Part shown: one piece after another, positions 56,971-64,000 of the stretch
How positions within the stretch are numbered: the stretch's first letter is position 1
How the letters are laid out: each line of letters starts with the position of its first letter
DNA from: Corynebacterium sp. p3-SID1145
Lineage (GTDB): Bacteria > Actinomycetota > Actinomycetes > Mycobacteriales > Mycobacteriaceae
Assembly (NCBI GenBank): GCA_025144245.1
Contig: JALXXC010000007.1
Span: forward strand, 62,001-126,000
Length of the DNA: 64,000 nt
Reading direction: 5' to 3'
The notes under the pieces: generated by a model
What the model saw: the letters and a program-made list of their open reading frames with translations, nothing else
The model's database searches: none
Told to the model about the DNA's origin: nothing
Position numbers and translations under genes: made by a program

Positions 56971-57744
56971 ATGACCACACTGCATTCCATCGTATCCGGC
57001 AACGAAACCAGTGAGAAAACTGTGGTGCTCCTCCCGTCGATAGGCACCACGCACGAGGCGTGGGAGCCGCAGCTTCCCGCACTGGAAGCTGATTACCGCG
57101 TCGTGCGCATCGACCACCGCGGCCACGGCGATTCCCCCACCCCTGCCGTGGATGCGGGGACAACGAGTGTCGACGACCTCGCCAAGGATGTCCTGGAGAC
57201 CCTTTCCTCCCTGGGTATCGAGCGCTGCACCATCGTCGGGCTCTCGATGGGCGGGGCGATCGCCCAGTATCTGGCGGCCACCTCCGACCGAATCGAACGG
57301 GCCGTGTTCGCGTCCACCGCGACCTTCCTCGGCGGCGCCGGCAAATGGCATCAGCGCTCCGCCACAGCGCGCAACGAGGGTATGTCCCCCATCGTCGACC
57401 CCACCGTGGACAACTGGTTCACGGAGGGATTCAAGGAAAGCTCGCCAGAGGTCGTCGACAAGTTCAAGGCGATGGTCGGCTCCGTCGATCCCGAGGCCTA
57501 CGCGCAGTGCGGCGATGCCCTGGCGAAATGGGGCTTCGACGACCGCCTGCAGGAGATCACCGTGCCAGTGCTCACGATCGCCGGCGCCGAAGACCCCTCA
57601 ACGGGCCCGAAGCGGCTCCAGGAAATCGCCGCGGGCGTGACGGGCGAGGCACAGTGCGTCACCATCGAATCCGCTTCCCACCAAGTCGCCACAGAGCAAG
57701 CCGGCAAATTCAGCGAGGCGCTACTGGCGTTTTTGGAAAAGTAG
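56971..57744 (+). CDS. Alpha/beta hydrolase, 3-oxoadipate-enol-lactonase-like
   Basis: This protein of about 257 residues has RIDHRGHGDSPTP, the nucleophile motif GLSMGG and the late His in ESASHQVATEQ. It resembles PcaD-type enol-lactonases and C-C hydrolases, but no aromatic-degradation genes are nearby, so substrate and role are uncertain. ATG codons at 56962 and 56971 are both plausible. It is divergent from clpX and precedes the lipoprotein genes. Confidence 0.78.
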   Translation: MTTLHSIVSGNETSEKTVVLLPSIGTTHEAWEPQLPALEADYRVVRIDHRGHGDSPTPAVDAGTTSVDDLAKDVLETLSSLGIERCTIVGLSMGGAIAQYLAATSDRIERAVFASTATFLGGAGKWHQRSATARNEGMSPIVDPTVDNWFTEGFKESSPEVVDKFKAMVGSVDPEAYAQCGDALAKWGFDDRLQEITVPVLTIAGAEDPSTGPKRLQEIAAGVTGEAQCVTIESASHQVATEQAGKFSEALLAFLEK

Positions 57745-57754
57745 TTTGCAGCCT

Positions 57755-58297
57755 ATGACGTTCCGCCGCTTCGCCGCTGCCGGCTGTGCCCTCACTCTCT
57801 CGCTCACCGCGACCGGGTGCTCCGGAAGCCAAGAATTCGCCGAGCCGAAATTGACCGTCTCATCCTCGAGCGAGACGTCCAGCGAGCCCGCCGAACCCGA
57901 ATACTCCCTCGTCTCTTCCACTCCGTTTTTGGATGAGCGGGGCGAGACTGCCGTCATCGAAATGGACAAGGCGGGCACGAACTATTTCTGCGTCCTGGGC
58001 GCGGCATCTGTCGCGTGTTCGGCGAACCCCGACAATTCGGTACCGAACCTCGAGGACATGCCTGGGCAACCGTGGGCTCCGTTCACCGGGCGCCCAGGGG
58101 CCGTCTTCGCCAGCGACGACGGCGTTTCGTGGGGCGTTTTAGAAGGCATTCCTTCCGGCGACGGGCAGCTCGCCCCAGGTGAGCGCCTCGAGCATCTCAA
58201 CGGGTGGTGCCAAGCCCCCGATGAGGAAAGCCTCGAATGCGGCTATAACGACGCGTCGTTCACCGTGACGGGACCCGACCGCACTGTGGTCCATTAG
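57755..58297 (+). CDS. Lipoprotein of unknown function (first of a related pair)
   Basis: This 180-residue protein has signal MTFRRFAAAGCALTLSLTA with lipobox TATGC, followed by a Ser/Glu-rich linker and a domain containing paired Cys. The opening (FRRFAAA, then FAEPKLTVSSSSETSS) mirrors that of the next gene, so the two are probably paralogues. It starts 10 bp after the hydrolase. I recognise no domain. Confidence 0.68.
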   Translation: MTFRRFAAAGCALTLSLTATGCSGSQEFAEPKLTVSSSSETSSEPAEPEYSLVSSTPFLDERGETAVIEMDKAGTNYFCVLGAASVACSANPDNSVPNLEDMPGQPWAPFTGRPGAVFASDDGVSWGVLEGIPSGDGQLAPGERLEHLNGWCQAPDEESLECGYNDASFTVTGPDRTVVH

Positions 58298-58379
58298 CCA
58301 GCGCTGGTCCGTCGGGTGGTTCAGGTGAAACGTTAAGGTATCCGTGAACGAAATTCGACGCACAAAGGAAGCTCACACC

Positions 58380-58898
58380 ATGACCATTCGCCGCCTCACC
58401 GCCGCATTCTTCGCACTCACCCTGCCGCTGGCTGCCGCCGCCTGCGGTACCGACGATGAAAACCTCGCGGAACCGGACCTGACCTCCGCGCCGGAGACCT
58501 CTTCCACCGCGGAAGGAAGCGAGAAGGAGACGTCCAGCGAGCGCCCATCAACCACCGTGTCCACGGTCTACGAGTCCGCCGACGATGACGCGGACGACGC
58601 TGAAGACGAGAAGAAGAAGGAAGAAGAGCAGGGCTCCGAGAAGGGCCCGTGCCACTGGACACCCATGGAGGAGGGCACGCCGGGCGAAGAAGTCTCGGTC
58701 TACTGCGACGGCCGCTTCGCAAAGGTGGGTTCGTACGCCACTGATGCCACCAGCTACATGCGGTGGGACGGCAAGGAGTGGGTCGGCATCGAGTCCGCCG
58801 GCACCAGCTACACCGGCTTCAAGTGCTACGACGAGGCGCAGATCGACGGACTCGGTGTCCCGGCCGAACTCAAAGAACAGATGATCCTCTGCGACTAG
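58380..58898 (+). CDS. Lipoprotein of unknown function (second of a related pair)
   Basis: This 172-residue protein has signal MTIRRLTAAFFALTLPLAA with lipobox AAAC, a long acidic linker (SADDDADDAEDEKKKEEEQ) and a C-terminal domain with four Cys (GPCHW, YCDGR, KCYD, LCD) that could form two disulfides. AAAGGAAG precedes the ATG. A terminator follows. Envelope role inferred from the signal only. Confidence 0.7.
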   Translation: MTIRRLTAAFFALTLPLAAAACGTDDENLAEPDLTSAPETSSTAEGSEKETSSERPSTTVSTVYESADDDADDAEDEKKKEEEQGSEKGPCHWTPMEEGTPGEEVSVYCDGRFAKVGSYATDATSYMRWDGKEWVGIESAGTSYTGFKCYDEAQIDGLGVPAELKEQMILCD

Positions 58899-58916
58899 CC
58901 GGGGCCCGCAACACCG

Positions 58917-58953
58917 AAACCCGCCGCTCCACTCGTGGGAAGCGGCGGGCTTC
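58917..58953. terminator. Shared terminator of the lipoprotein gene and clpP2
   Basis: A 9-bp stem CCCGCCGCT/AGCGGCGGG with a 12-nt loop lies between convergent genes and has short T runs on each side. An overrepresented 11-mer (58957-58967) follows immediately. Confidence 0.75.
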
Positions 58954-58967
58954 TTGCGTCGATAAGC

Positions 58968-59588
58968 TTATGCGTTGAGCTTGCGGTAGTCGAAGACCTG
59001 GTCGATGATGCCGTACTCGACAGCCTCTTCGGCGGTGAGGATCTTGTCGCGGTCCGTGTCGATGCGGACCTGCTCCGACGTGCGGCCCGAATGACGGGCA
59101 AGCGTGTCCTCCATGAGGCGACGCATACGCTCAATCTCCTGCGCCTGGATCTCCAAGTCGGACACCTGTCCGCGCGCACCCTCAGTGGCCGGCTGGTGGA
59201 TGAGCACACGGGAATTCGGCAACGCGGCGCGCTTGCCCGGCGCACCGGCCGCGAGAATCACGGCGGCGGCGGACGCGGCCTGGCCCAGGCACACCGTCTG
59301 GACATCCGGGCGGACGTACTGCATCGTGTCGTAGATCGCCATCAGCGACGTGAACGAGCCGCCCGGGGAATTGATGTACATCGTGATGTCGCGGTCCGGG
59401 TCCTGCGACTCCAGAACGAGAAGCTGCGCCATGATGTCGTTCGCGGACGTGTCGTCGACCTGGGTGCCCAGGAAGATGATGCGCTCCTCGAACAGCTTCG
59501 AGTACGGGTTCGTCTCCTTCGTGCCGAACGAGGACTGCTCGATGAAGCTCGGCAGGACGTAACGGGAGTTGGGCATCTGGAAAGACAT
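58968..59588 (-). CDS. clpP2: ATP-dependent Clp protease proteolytic subunit 2
   Basis: This 206-residue serine protease has Ser106 in GQAASAAAV, His131 in LIHQP and Asp177 in RIDTDRD. The N-terminal RYVLPSFIEQSSFGTKE is typical of ClpP2. It forms a mixed barrel with ClpP1. It lies 33 bp downstream of clpP1 in the same transcript. Confidence 0.97.
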   Translation of the reverse strand: MSFQMPNSRYVLPSFIEQSSFGTKETNPYSKLFEERIIFLGTQVDDTSANDIMAQLLVLESQDPDRDITMYINSPGGSFTSLMAIYDTMQYVRPDVQTVCLGQAASAAAVILAAGAPGKRAALPNSRVLIHQPATEGARGQVSDLEIQAQEIERMRRLMEDTLARHSGRTSEQVRIDTDRDKILTAEEAVEYGIIDQVFDYRKLNA

Positions 59589-59621
59589 AGTGATTTTCTC
59601 CTCTGTGTGTAGCTCTGCCGG

Positions 59622-60203
59622 TTAGTTGCTGATCGTGCCCTGGGCGCTGGAGATCACGTGGTCCACGAGACCGTATTCCTTCGCCTCCTGGGCGTTGAAC
59701 CAACGGTCGCGGTCCGAGTCCTTCGTGATCTGCTCGAAGGTCTGGCCGGTGTGCTCCGCGATGAGCTCCGCCATCTCGCGCTTCGTCTGGGCGAACTGCT
59801 CAGCCTGGATGGCGATGTCCGCGGCGGTGCCGCCGACACCTGCGGACGGCTGGTGCATCATGATGCGCGCGTGCGGCAGCGCGAAACGCTTACCCTTCGT
59901 GCCGCCGGACAGCAGGAACTGGCCCATCGACGCCGCCAGGCCCATGCCGTAGGTGGCGATGTCGCACGGGGAGTACTTCATCGTGTCGTAAATAGCCATA
60001 CCGGCCGTCACCGAGCCGCCCGGCGAGTTGATGTACAGCGAGATGTCGCGGTTCGGGTCCTCCGCGGACAGCAGCAGGATCTGCGCGCACAGTTTGTTGG
60101 CGATCTCGTCGTTCACCTCCTGCCCTAGGAAGATGATGCGCTCGCGCAGGAGGCGCTCGTACACCGAGTCACCCAAGTTCATGCCGGTTGCCGGAGAAGT
60201 CAT
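59622..60203 (-). CDS. clpP1: ATP-dependent Clp protease proteolytic subunit 1
   Basis: This 193-residue protein has Ser92 in GLAASMGQ, His117 in MMHQP and Asp162 in TKDSDRDRW. It is the first gene of clpP1-clpP2. In corynebacteria the pair is controlled by ClgR and stress sigma factors; a partial CGCCTACG-type half-site lies about 30 bp upstream but is too weak to call. GGAG precedes the start. Confidence 0.97.
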   Translation of the reverse strand: MTSPATGMNLGDSVYERLLRERIIFLGQEVNDEIANKLCAQILLLSAEDPNRDISLYINSPGGSVTAGMAIYDTMKYSPCDIATYGMGLAASMGQFLLSGGTKGKRFALPHARIMMHQPSAGVGGTAADIAIQAEQFAQTKREMAELIAEHTGQTFEQITKDSDRDRWFNAQEAKEYGLVDHVISSAQGTISN

Positions 60204-60522
60204 CGATGTGCTCCTTTAATCAATATCAATCGTTTCTCGCCTACGATAACGCCCCACCCTAGTTGCGGATTCCGCGGGCGGGGCTGTGTTCGCTGACAGC
60301 GTAGAGGTGCCGGCGCCGCGGGTCCGCGCCGGAATGCAAGGATGCCGGGATGCCGCGGAAGAGGCTGGGCCGGGATCGCCGCGCAGAACTCCCCCACAAA
60401 GTCCAAATACCTATTCCTCGATGCCTATTGTCAAGGTCGGCTCACTCGGCAGGAGCACGATCACCCAGTGAATAGGTATCGCGGAATAGGTATTTGGGGT
60501 GCGACGGGGTCAGCCCCGGGGC
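60204..60522. other. Non-coding gap between tig and clpP1
   Basis: The 319-bp region has no convincing coding frame. The clpP1 side should hold its promoter. The tig side contains the 95-bp inverted-repeat element at 60403-60497. The middle is GC-rich without recognised sites. Confidence 0.6.
60403..60497. repeat. 95-bp element with 15-bp terminal inverted repeats
   Basis: CCAAATACCTATTCC at 60403-60417 is the exact complement of 60483-60497. A third partial copy (GAATAGGTAT) lies at 60470-60479 and a shortened CCTATTG at 60424. No target-site duplication is obvious. It could be a MITE-like remnant, a regulatory repeat for clpP1, or an RNA hairpin after tig. Confidence 0.7.
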
Positions 60523-61935
60523 CTACTTGTCGGCTTCGTCGGCCTTCTGCTCCGTCTCAGCCTGTTCAGCGACTTCCTTGTCGGCGGCCTCCGCCTCAGC
60601 GATCTCTTCGTCGTCGATCTCGCCGAAGTAGTCGTCCGGGTCGATGGTGTTGCCCTCGTCGTCCTTGACGGAGGTGCGGGAGATCGCGGCGGCCAGAGCC
60701 TTGCCACGACGGACGTCAGCGAAAAGGTTGGCGACCTGGCCGGACTGCTGCAGCTGCATGATGAACTGGTTCGGGTCCATGCCGTAGGACTGCGCGGTGA
60801 ACAGGATGTGGTCGGTCAGCTCCTGCTGGGAGACTTCCGGCTCTTCCTGGTCGGCGACTGCGTCGAGGAACAGCTGGGTGCGGACGGACTCTTCCGCCTG
60901 CTCGCGGGACTCCTTGTCGAACTCCTCGCGGGTCGTGCCCTGCGCCTCGAGCATCTGGGCGAAAGCGGCCTCGTCGTGAGCCATCTGGCCGAGGATCTGG
61001 TGCAGCTGGTTGTGGACCTGCTCGTCGACGACTGCGGCGGGCAGCTCGAACTCGGTCTGCTCGAGAGCGGCCTTCAGCACCTCGTCGCGGATGTCGGCGG
61101 CCTGCTGCGCCTTCTTGTTCTCCTCGAGCTGGGAGCGGGTGGACTCGCGCAGCTCCTCGACGGTGTCGAACTCGGATGCCATCTGGACGAACTCCTCGTC
61201 CAGCTCCGGCAGCTTGCGCTCCTTGGTCTGCACGACGGTGGCCTTGATGGTGGCCTCTTCACCCTTGTGCTCGCCAAACTGAATCTCGGAGGTGAACTCG
61301 GCTTCCTCGCCGGTCTTCAGGCCCTTGATGGCCTTGTCCAGACCCTCGATGAGGTCGTCGCGGCCGATCTCGTAGGAGATGCCCTCGGTGGAGGCTTCCT
61401 CGATCTTCTCGCCGTCGATGGATGCCTCGATGTCGATGACAGCGAAGTCGCCCTTCTTCATCTTGCGGCGGGTGTCCTTCAGCTCGCCGAAACGGGCGCG
61501 GAGGTTGTCTAGCTCCTCGTCGACAGCCTCGTCGTCGATCTTCAGGGCCGGGACCTCGACGGAGATCTTGGAGAAGTCCGGAACCGTGATCTCCGGGCGG
61601 ACGTCCACCTCAGCGGTGAACTCGACAACGTCGTTGTCCTCGATCTTGGTGATGTCGATCTCCGGCTGGCCGATGACCTTCAGGTCGTTCTCCGTCACAG
61701 CGGCCTCGTAGCGGGTCGGAAGCATGTCGTTGACGACCTGCTCGAGGATGGGGCCGCGGCCGAAGCGGGCATCGATAAGCTGGCGGGGTGCCTTGCCGCG
61801 ACGGAAACCCGGGATGTTGACCTGCTGGGCGATGGCCTTATACGCCTGGTCGATTTCCGGGCCGAGCTCGTCGAACGGAACGGTCACGGTCAGCTTCGCG
61901 CGAGTGTCGCTGAGCTTGTCCACGGAAGTCTTCAC
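60523..61935 (-). CDS. tig: Trigger factor
   Basis: This 470-residue ribosome-associated chaperone has an N-terminal ribosome-binding domain with [13 protein letters not shown], a FKBP-type prolyl isomerase domain (about 160-245, [18 protein letters not shown]) and a helical C-terminal domain. The acidic tail is [17 protein letters not shown]. It shields nascent chains and lies upstream of clpP1-clpP2 as in many bacteria. tRNA-Pro precedes it, 71 bp away on the same strand. Confidence 0.97.
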   Translation of the reverse strand: MKTSVDKLSDTRAKLTVTVPFDELGPEIDQAYKAIAQQVNIPGFRRGKAPRQLIDARFGRGPILEQVVNDMLPTRYEAAVTENDLKVIGQPEIDITKIEDNDVVEFTAEVDVRPEITVPDFSKISVEVPALKIDDEAVDEELDNLRARFGELKDTRRKMKKGDFAVIDIEASIDGEKIEEASTEGISYEIGRDDLIEGLDKAIKGLKTGEEAEFTSEIQFGEHKGEEATIKATVVQTKERKLPELDEEFVQMASEFDTVEELRESTRSQLEENKKAQQAADIRDEVLKAALEQTEFELPAAVVDEQVHNQLHQILGQMAHDEAAFAQMLEAQGTTREEFDKESREQAEESVRTQLFLDAVADQEEPEVSQQELTDHILFTAQSYGMDPNQFIMQLQQSGQVANLFADVRRGKALAAAISRTSVKDDEGNTIDPDDYFGEIDDEEIAEAEAADKEVAEQAETEQKADEADK

Positions 61936-62006
61936 GGAAATTCTCTCCTGGCTAGATCTAGATTGCGGAATCGTTCAAAGTATTTCGGGGAGACTTCGTC
62001 TCCTTG

Positions 62007-62080
62007 TCGGGGCGACAGGATTTGAACCTGCGACCCCCTGCTCCCAAAGCAGGTGCGCTACCAAACTGCGCCACGCCCCG
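62007..62080 (-). tRNA. tRNA-Pro (anticodon TGG)
   Basis: It folds as acceptor CGGGGCG/CGCCCCG, D-arm GCGCAGTTTGGTAGCGC, anticodon stem-loop with loop TTTGGGA (anticodon TGG), and T-arm GCAGGTTCAAATCCTGT, with discriminator A. CCA is not encoded. It lies just upstream of tig. Confidence 0.95.
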
Positions 62081-62298
62081 TTGGTCGGTGAAAACCGCCG
62101 GCTTGGCACCGGGCTGGCTCACGGGAGACGATTCTAGCGTGCTCCGGAAAACCCCCGAATCATAGGGGGCGGGAAGAGGGCCGTGAGCCTGGACTTCGAC
62201 GCACGCGAACCTGGCGGGACGGTGGCCGGCACGTCATAACCTCATTGGTGTTGCTTCAAGTCCTTGATTCTGCGCGCAGCGCCCATACCGTTGAAAAC

Positions 62299-62886
62299 AT
62301 GACTTCCAAGACACGCGCAACCGTGAAGAACGTGAAGAAACTGACAGTCGCAACCGCCGCCGTCGCCCTCGCTGGTGGCGCACTCGGCACCGGCACCGCT
62401 GGCGCGCAGGAGCTCTCCTCAGCCTCCGGCATTCAAGGCCGCATCGCCCAGATGAGCTCCGCGATCCACGGCCCCGGGAAGGCTCAGGACTCCCAGCTGA
62501 CCGTCGATCTGCCGCAGGGTGCCAATCACCTGGACCCAGTGAAGGCGACGGCCGCGCTCAACACCCCGCTGCAGGCGAAGAACAACAAGGACATCACCCT
62601 TGAGTTCAAGCCGGCCGGAAACGCCGACGGGACCCTGGCCTACAACGACGGCTGCAACGCCGGCAACGCCACGTACCACTTCGATTCCGCCGGCAACCTG
62701 CGCGTCGGGGACCTCGCCGAGACGCTGGCGCTTTGCGACGACGCCGCAACAGCCGACGCTGATGCACTGAAAACGATCCTTCAGGCCAACCCGGCGGTCT
62801 ACCAGCTCGACGAAAACACTGTCGCTCTGGCCAGCCAGGGCAAGGCCATCGAATTCGTCAAGACGGAAGCCCCGAAAGAGAACTAA
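62299..62886 (+). CDS. Secreted protein of unknown function
   Basis: This 195-residue protein starts MTSKTRATVKNVKKLTVATA, with a signal peptide and a probable cleavage after TAGAQ. The mature part has a Gly/Asn/Asp-rich domain with two Cys (DGCNAGNATYH and ALCDDA). No ribosome binding site is seen. TTGATT (62264) and TACCGT (62286) could give a transcript starting at the ATG, so it may be leaderless. I do not recognise the family; terminator and tRNA-Gly follow. Confidence 0.7.
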   Translation: MTSKTRATVKNVKKLTVATAAVALAGGALGTGTAGAQELSSASGIQGRIAQMSSAIHGPGKAQDSQLTVDLPQGANHLDPVKATAALNTPLQAKNNKDITLEFKPAGNADGTLAYNDGCNAGNATYHFDSAGNLRVGDLAETLALCDDAATADADALKTILQANPAVYQLDENTVALASQGKAIEFVKTEAPKEN

Positions 62887-62915
62887 GCCGCGCCTCCGCG
62901 CCCCCGTACATCCCC

Positions 62916-62941
62916 GCCCCGGTTTCACCACCGGGGCATTT
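62916..62941 (+). terminator. Terminator of the secreted-protein gene
   Basis: GCCCCGGT/ACCGGGGC with a 6-nt loop, followed by ATTT, lies 30 bp after the stop. Confidence 0.75.
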
Positions 62942-62962
62942 GCTGTGCACGTCCTTTGCATG

Positions 62963-62995
62963 AAAAAACCGGCTCCGCATGGACACGGAAACCGG
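62963..62995 (-). terminator. tRNA-Gly terminator
   Basis: On the minus strand CCGG...CCGG with an inner CCG/CGG pair is followed by TTTTTT, directly after the tRNA 3' end. Confidence 0.6.
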
Positions 62996-63001
62996 CTCGA
63001 G

Positions 63002-63076
63002 TGGAGGGAATGACGGGAATCGAACCCGCGTCTTCAGCTTGGAAGGCTGAGGTATTAGCCACTATACGACATTCCC
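63002..63076 (-). tRNA. tRNA-Gly (anticodon TCC)
   Basis: Acceptor GGGAATG/CATTCCC, anticodon stem TCAGC/GCTGA with loop CTTCCAA (anticodon TCC), T-arm CGGGTTCGATTCCCG. The 3' CCA is encoded (TCCA after the acceptor), unlike tRNA-Pro above. Confidence 0.95.
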
Positions 63077-63219
63077 ACGTGCGTAAACGTGTGTGAATAC
63101 GCGCAGACAAGTGTATCCCACAGCACGGTCCACTCCAAAAAGACACCACGGAAGAATCTCGGAAGGAATGTTTGAGGCTCAGCTACCGTTGGGGAAAACA
63201 GTTACGGAAAGGATCGGAC

Positions 63220-64000
63220 ATGGGACTTCTCAGCTTGCTCGTCATCGCGGCGGTGGTCGGCGGTGCCGTGATCGCGGCGGTGGTCGGCGGTGCCGTGACG
63301 CTCATCGGCCGCACGCAAAACAACAGCCAGCGCGCGCAGGTCGAGGGAGCCAATTTCGAGGACGCGCTTGCCGACGCCCGACGGTGGGTCGACCGCCTCG
63401 GCCACCAAGTGCTCACCATTTCCGGCACCGACACCGCCTCCGAGCAAGCGATGGCCGACGCTTCCGAGCGCTACAACGCCGCCAATTCCGCCCTGACCCA
63501 GGCGCGGACGGTCCGCCAAGCGCAGCTGGCCCGCGAATCCGCCCTCGAGGGGATGTACTACGTCAACGCTGCCCGCGAGATCCTCGGTTTGGCGCCCGGC
63601 CCGCAACTGCCAGAGCTGGAAGCGCAGCGCCAGGCCGGCCGCGTGAGCGAACCCCGCAGCGCCGAATTCGACGGCGAGACTGTGCAGGCCTCCCCTTACG
63701 CCAGCTCGGCCACGCCGCACTACTACCCCGGCGGCGCTGTAGCCGGCCGCCCCGTCCCGGCCGGCTGGTACTCCACCGCTTGGTGGGCACCCGCCGCTAT
63801 GACCGGCATGTGGGCGGCTAGCTCCATGATGTTCTACTCCACAATGTTCGCGGGCATGGCCACCGCAGCCAGCGCGGACAGCTTCGAGGCCGGCGGGTTC
63901 GACGGAACAGGTGCCGACGGAGCTGACGGTGCTGACTCTGGCGACATGGGCGACGCTGGCATGGACGCCGGAGAGATGGGAGGCACCGACGACGGCGGCG
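63220..64000 (+). CDS. Membrane-anchored protein of unknown function (partial, runs off the window)
   Basis: The frame from the ATG at 63220 (GAAAGGA upstream) stays open to the window end, giving 260 codons. The N-terminus (MGLLSLLVIAAVVGGAV) is a membrane helix made of a duplicated 9-residue unit encoded by a perfect 27-bp tandem repeat (63244-63297). A helical, Ala/Gln/Glu-rich region follows (EDALADARRWVDRLGHQ, TQARTVRQAQLARESALEGMYYVNAAREILGL), similar in style to DUF1542 proteins. A Tyr/Trp/Met-rich segment and a Gly/Asp tail complete what is visible. Other-frame alternatives here are Arg-rich and not coding. Confidence 0.75.
   Translation, partial: MGLLSLLVIAAVVGGAVIAAVVGGAVTLIGRTQNNSQRAQVEGANFEDALADARRWVDRLGHQVLTISGTDTASEQAMADASERYNAANSALTQARTVRQAQLARESALEGMYYVNAAREILGLAPGPQLPELEAQRQAGRVSEPRSAEFDGETVQASPYASSATPHYYPGGAVAGRPVPAGWYSTAWWAPAAMTGMWAASSMMFYSTMFAGMATAASADSFEAGGFDGTGADGADGADSGDMGDAGMDAGEMGGTDDGG
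63244..63297 (+). repeat. 27-bp perfect tandem duplication in the membrane-anchor codons
   Basis: Positions 63244-63270 and 63271-63297 are identical and encode IAAVVGGAV twice, lengthening the N-terminal helix by 9 residues. Perfect identity points to a recent slippage event. Confidence 0.9.

Noticed and set aside
63093..63821. An Arg-rich plus-strand open frame at the window end
   Set aside because: The frame starting at 63220 has a ribosome binding site and a sensible membrane protein that runs past the window; the Arg-rich frame is its shadow and begins inside the tRNA-Gly upstream region.

Overview
The window is one continuous stretch of a high-GC actinobacterial chromosome, most likely a Corynebacterium. 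The support is gene content and order: lepA, rpsT, holA, comEC, comEA, degV, a GpgP-type phosphatase, rsfS, nadD and proA follow the order known from mycobacteria and corynebacteria. Further support comes from obgE-proB-2-hydroxyacid dehydrogenase, a paired clpP1/clpP2 with clpX and tig, an RNase E carrying an N-terminal IF2_N domain, and a cutinase. I cannot name the species.

Layout. 1-3403: the end of an oligopeptide-type ABC importer (two permeases and a fused double ATPase) followed by a ribokinase. 3367-5820: an S33 peptidase and a AAA/DUF4143 ATPase whose start abuts two long palindromes. 5884-20128: a housekeeping block (lepA, a membrane protein and PemK/MazF-like pair, rpsT, an esterase, lysE-like, ankyrin, holA, comEC, comEA, degV, gpgP, rsfS, nadD, cutinase, proA). 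20161-27477: an AT-richer organophosphonate island (PhnD-PhnC-fused PhnE, phosphonatase-like HAD hydrolase, zinc alcohol dehydrogenase, FAD oxidoreductase, GntR/HutC regulator) lying between the 2-hydroxyacid dehydrogenase gene and proA. 27526-35902: 2-hydroxyacid dehydrogenase, proB, obgE, rpmA, rplU, two small acidic proteins, RNase E. 36115-39415: TetR, PhoD phosphatase, ndk, a small membrane protein. 39600-48533: a fatty-acid degradation cluster (CoA ligase, two tandem acyl-CoA dehydrogenases, FadB-like fusion, thiolase) interrupted by a DUF222 HNH endonuclease. 48683-61935: DUF4233, folC, valS, mdh, TetR, clpX, hydrolase, two related lipoproteins, clpP2, clpP1, tig. 62007-64000: tRNA-Pro, a secreted protein, tRNA-Gly and an open-ended membrane protein.

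How the genes work together. The phosphonate island reads as import (PhnCDE), oxidation to a phosphono-aldehyde (FAD enzyme), C-P cleavage (HAD enzyme) and aldehyde/alcohol turnover (zinc dehydrogenase). A HutC-type regulator probably controls it, because two matching 14-bp sites lie in its two promoter regions. The fatty-acid cluster covers activation, dehydrogenation, hydration/oxidation and thiolysis. ClpX, ClpP1, ClpP2 and trigger factor form a protein quality-control group.

Most unusual signal. The 11-mer GCTTATCGACG occurs 16 times on both strands, in genes and between them, where chance predicts far fewer than one. It looks like a genome-wide DNA signal rather than a protein-level constraint. 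Other items worth a look are a 36-bp perfect palindrome shared between the lepA stop and the DUF4143 ATPase promoter, a MITE-like inverted repeat between tig and clpP1, and a palindrome spanning the -10 box of the HNH gene.
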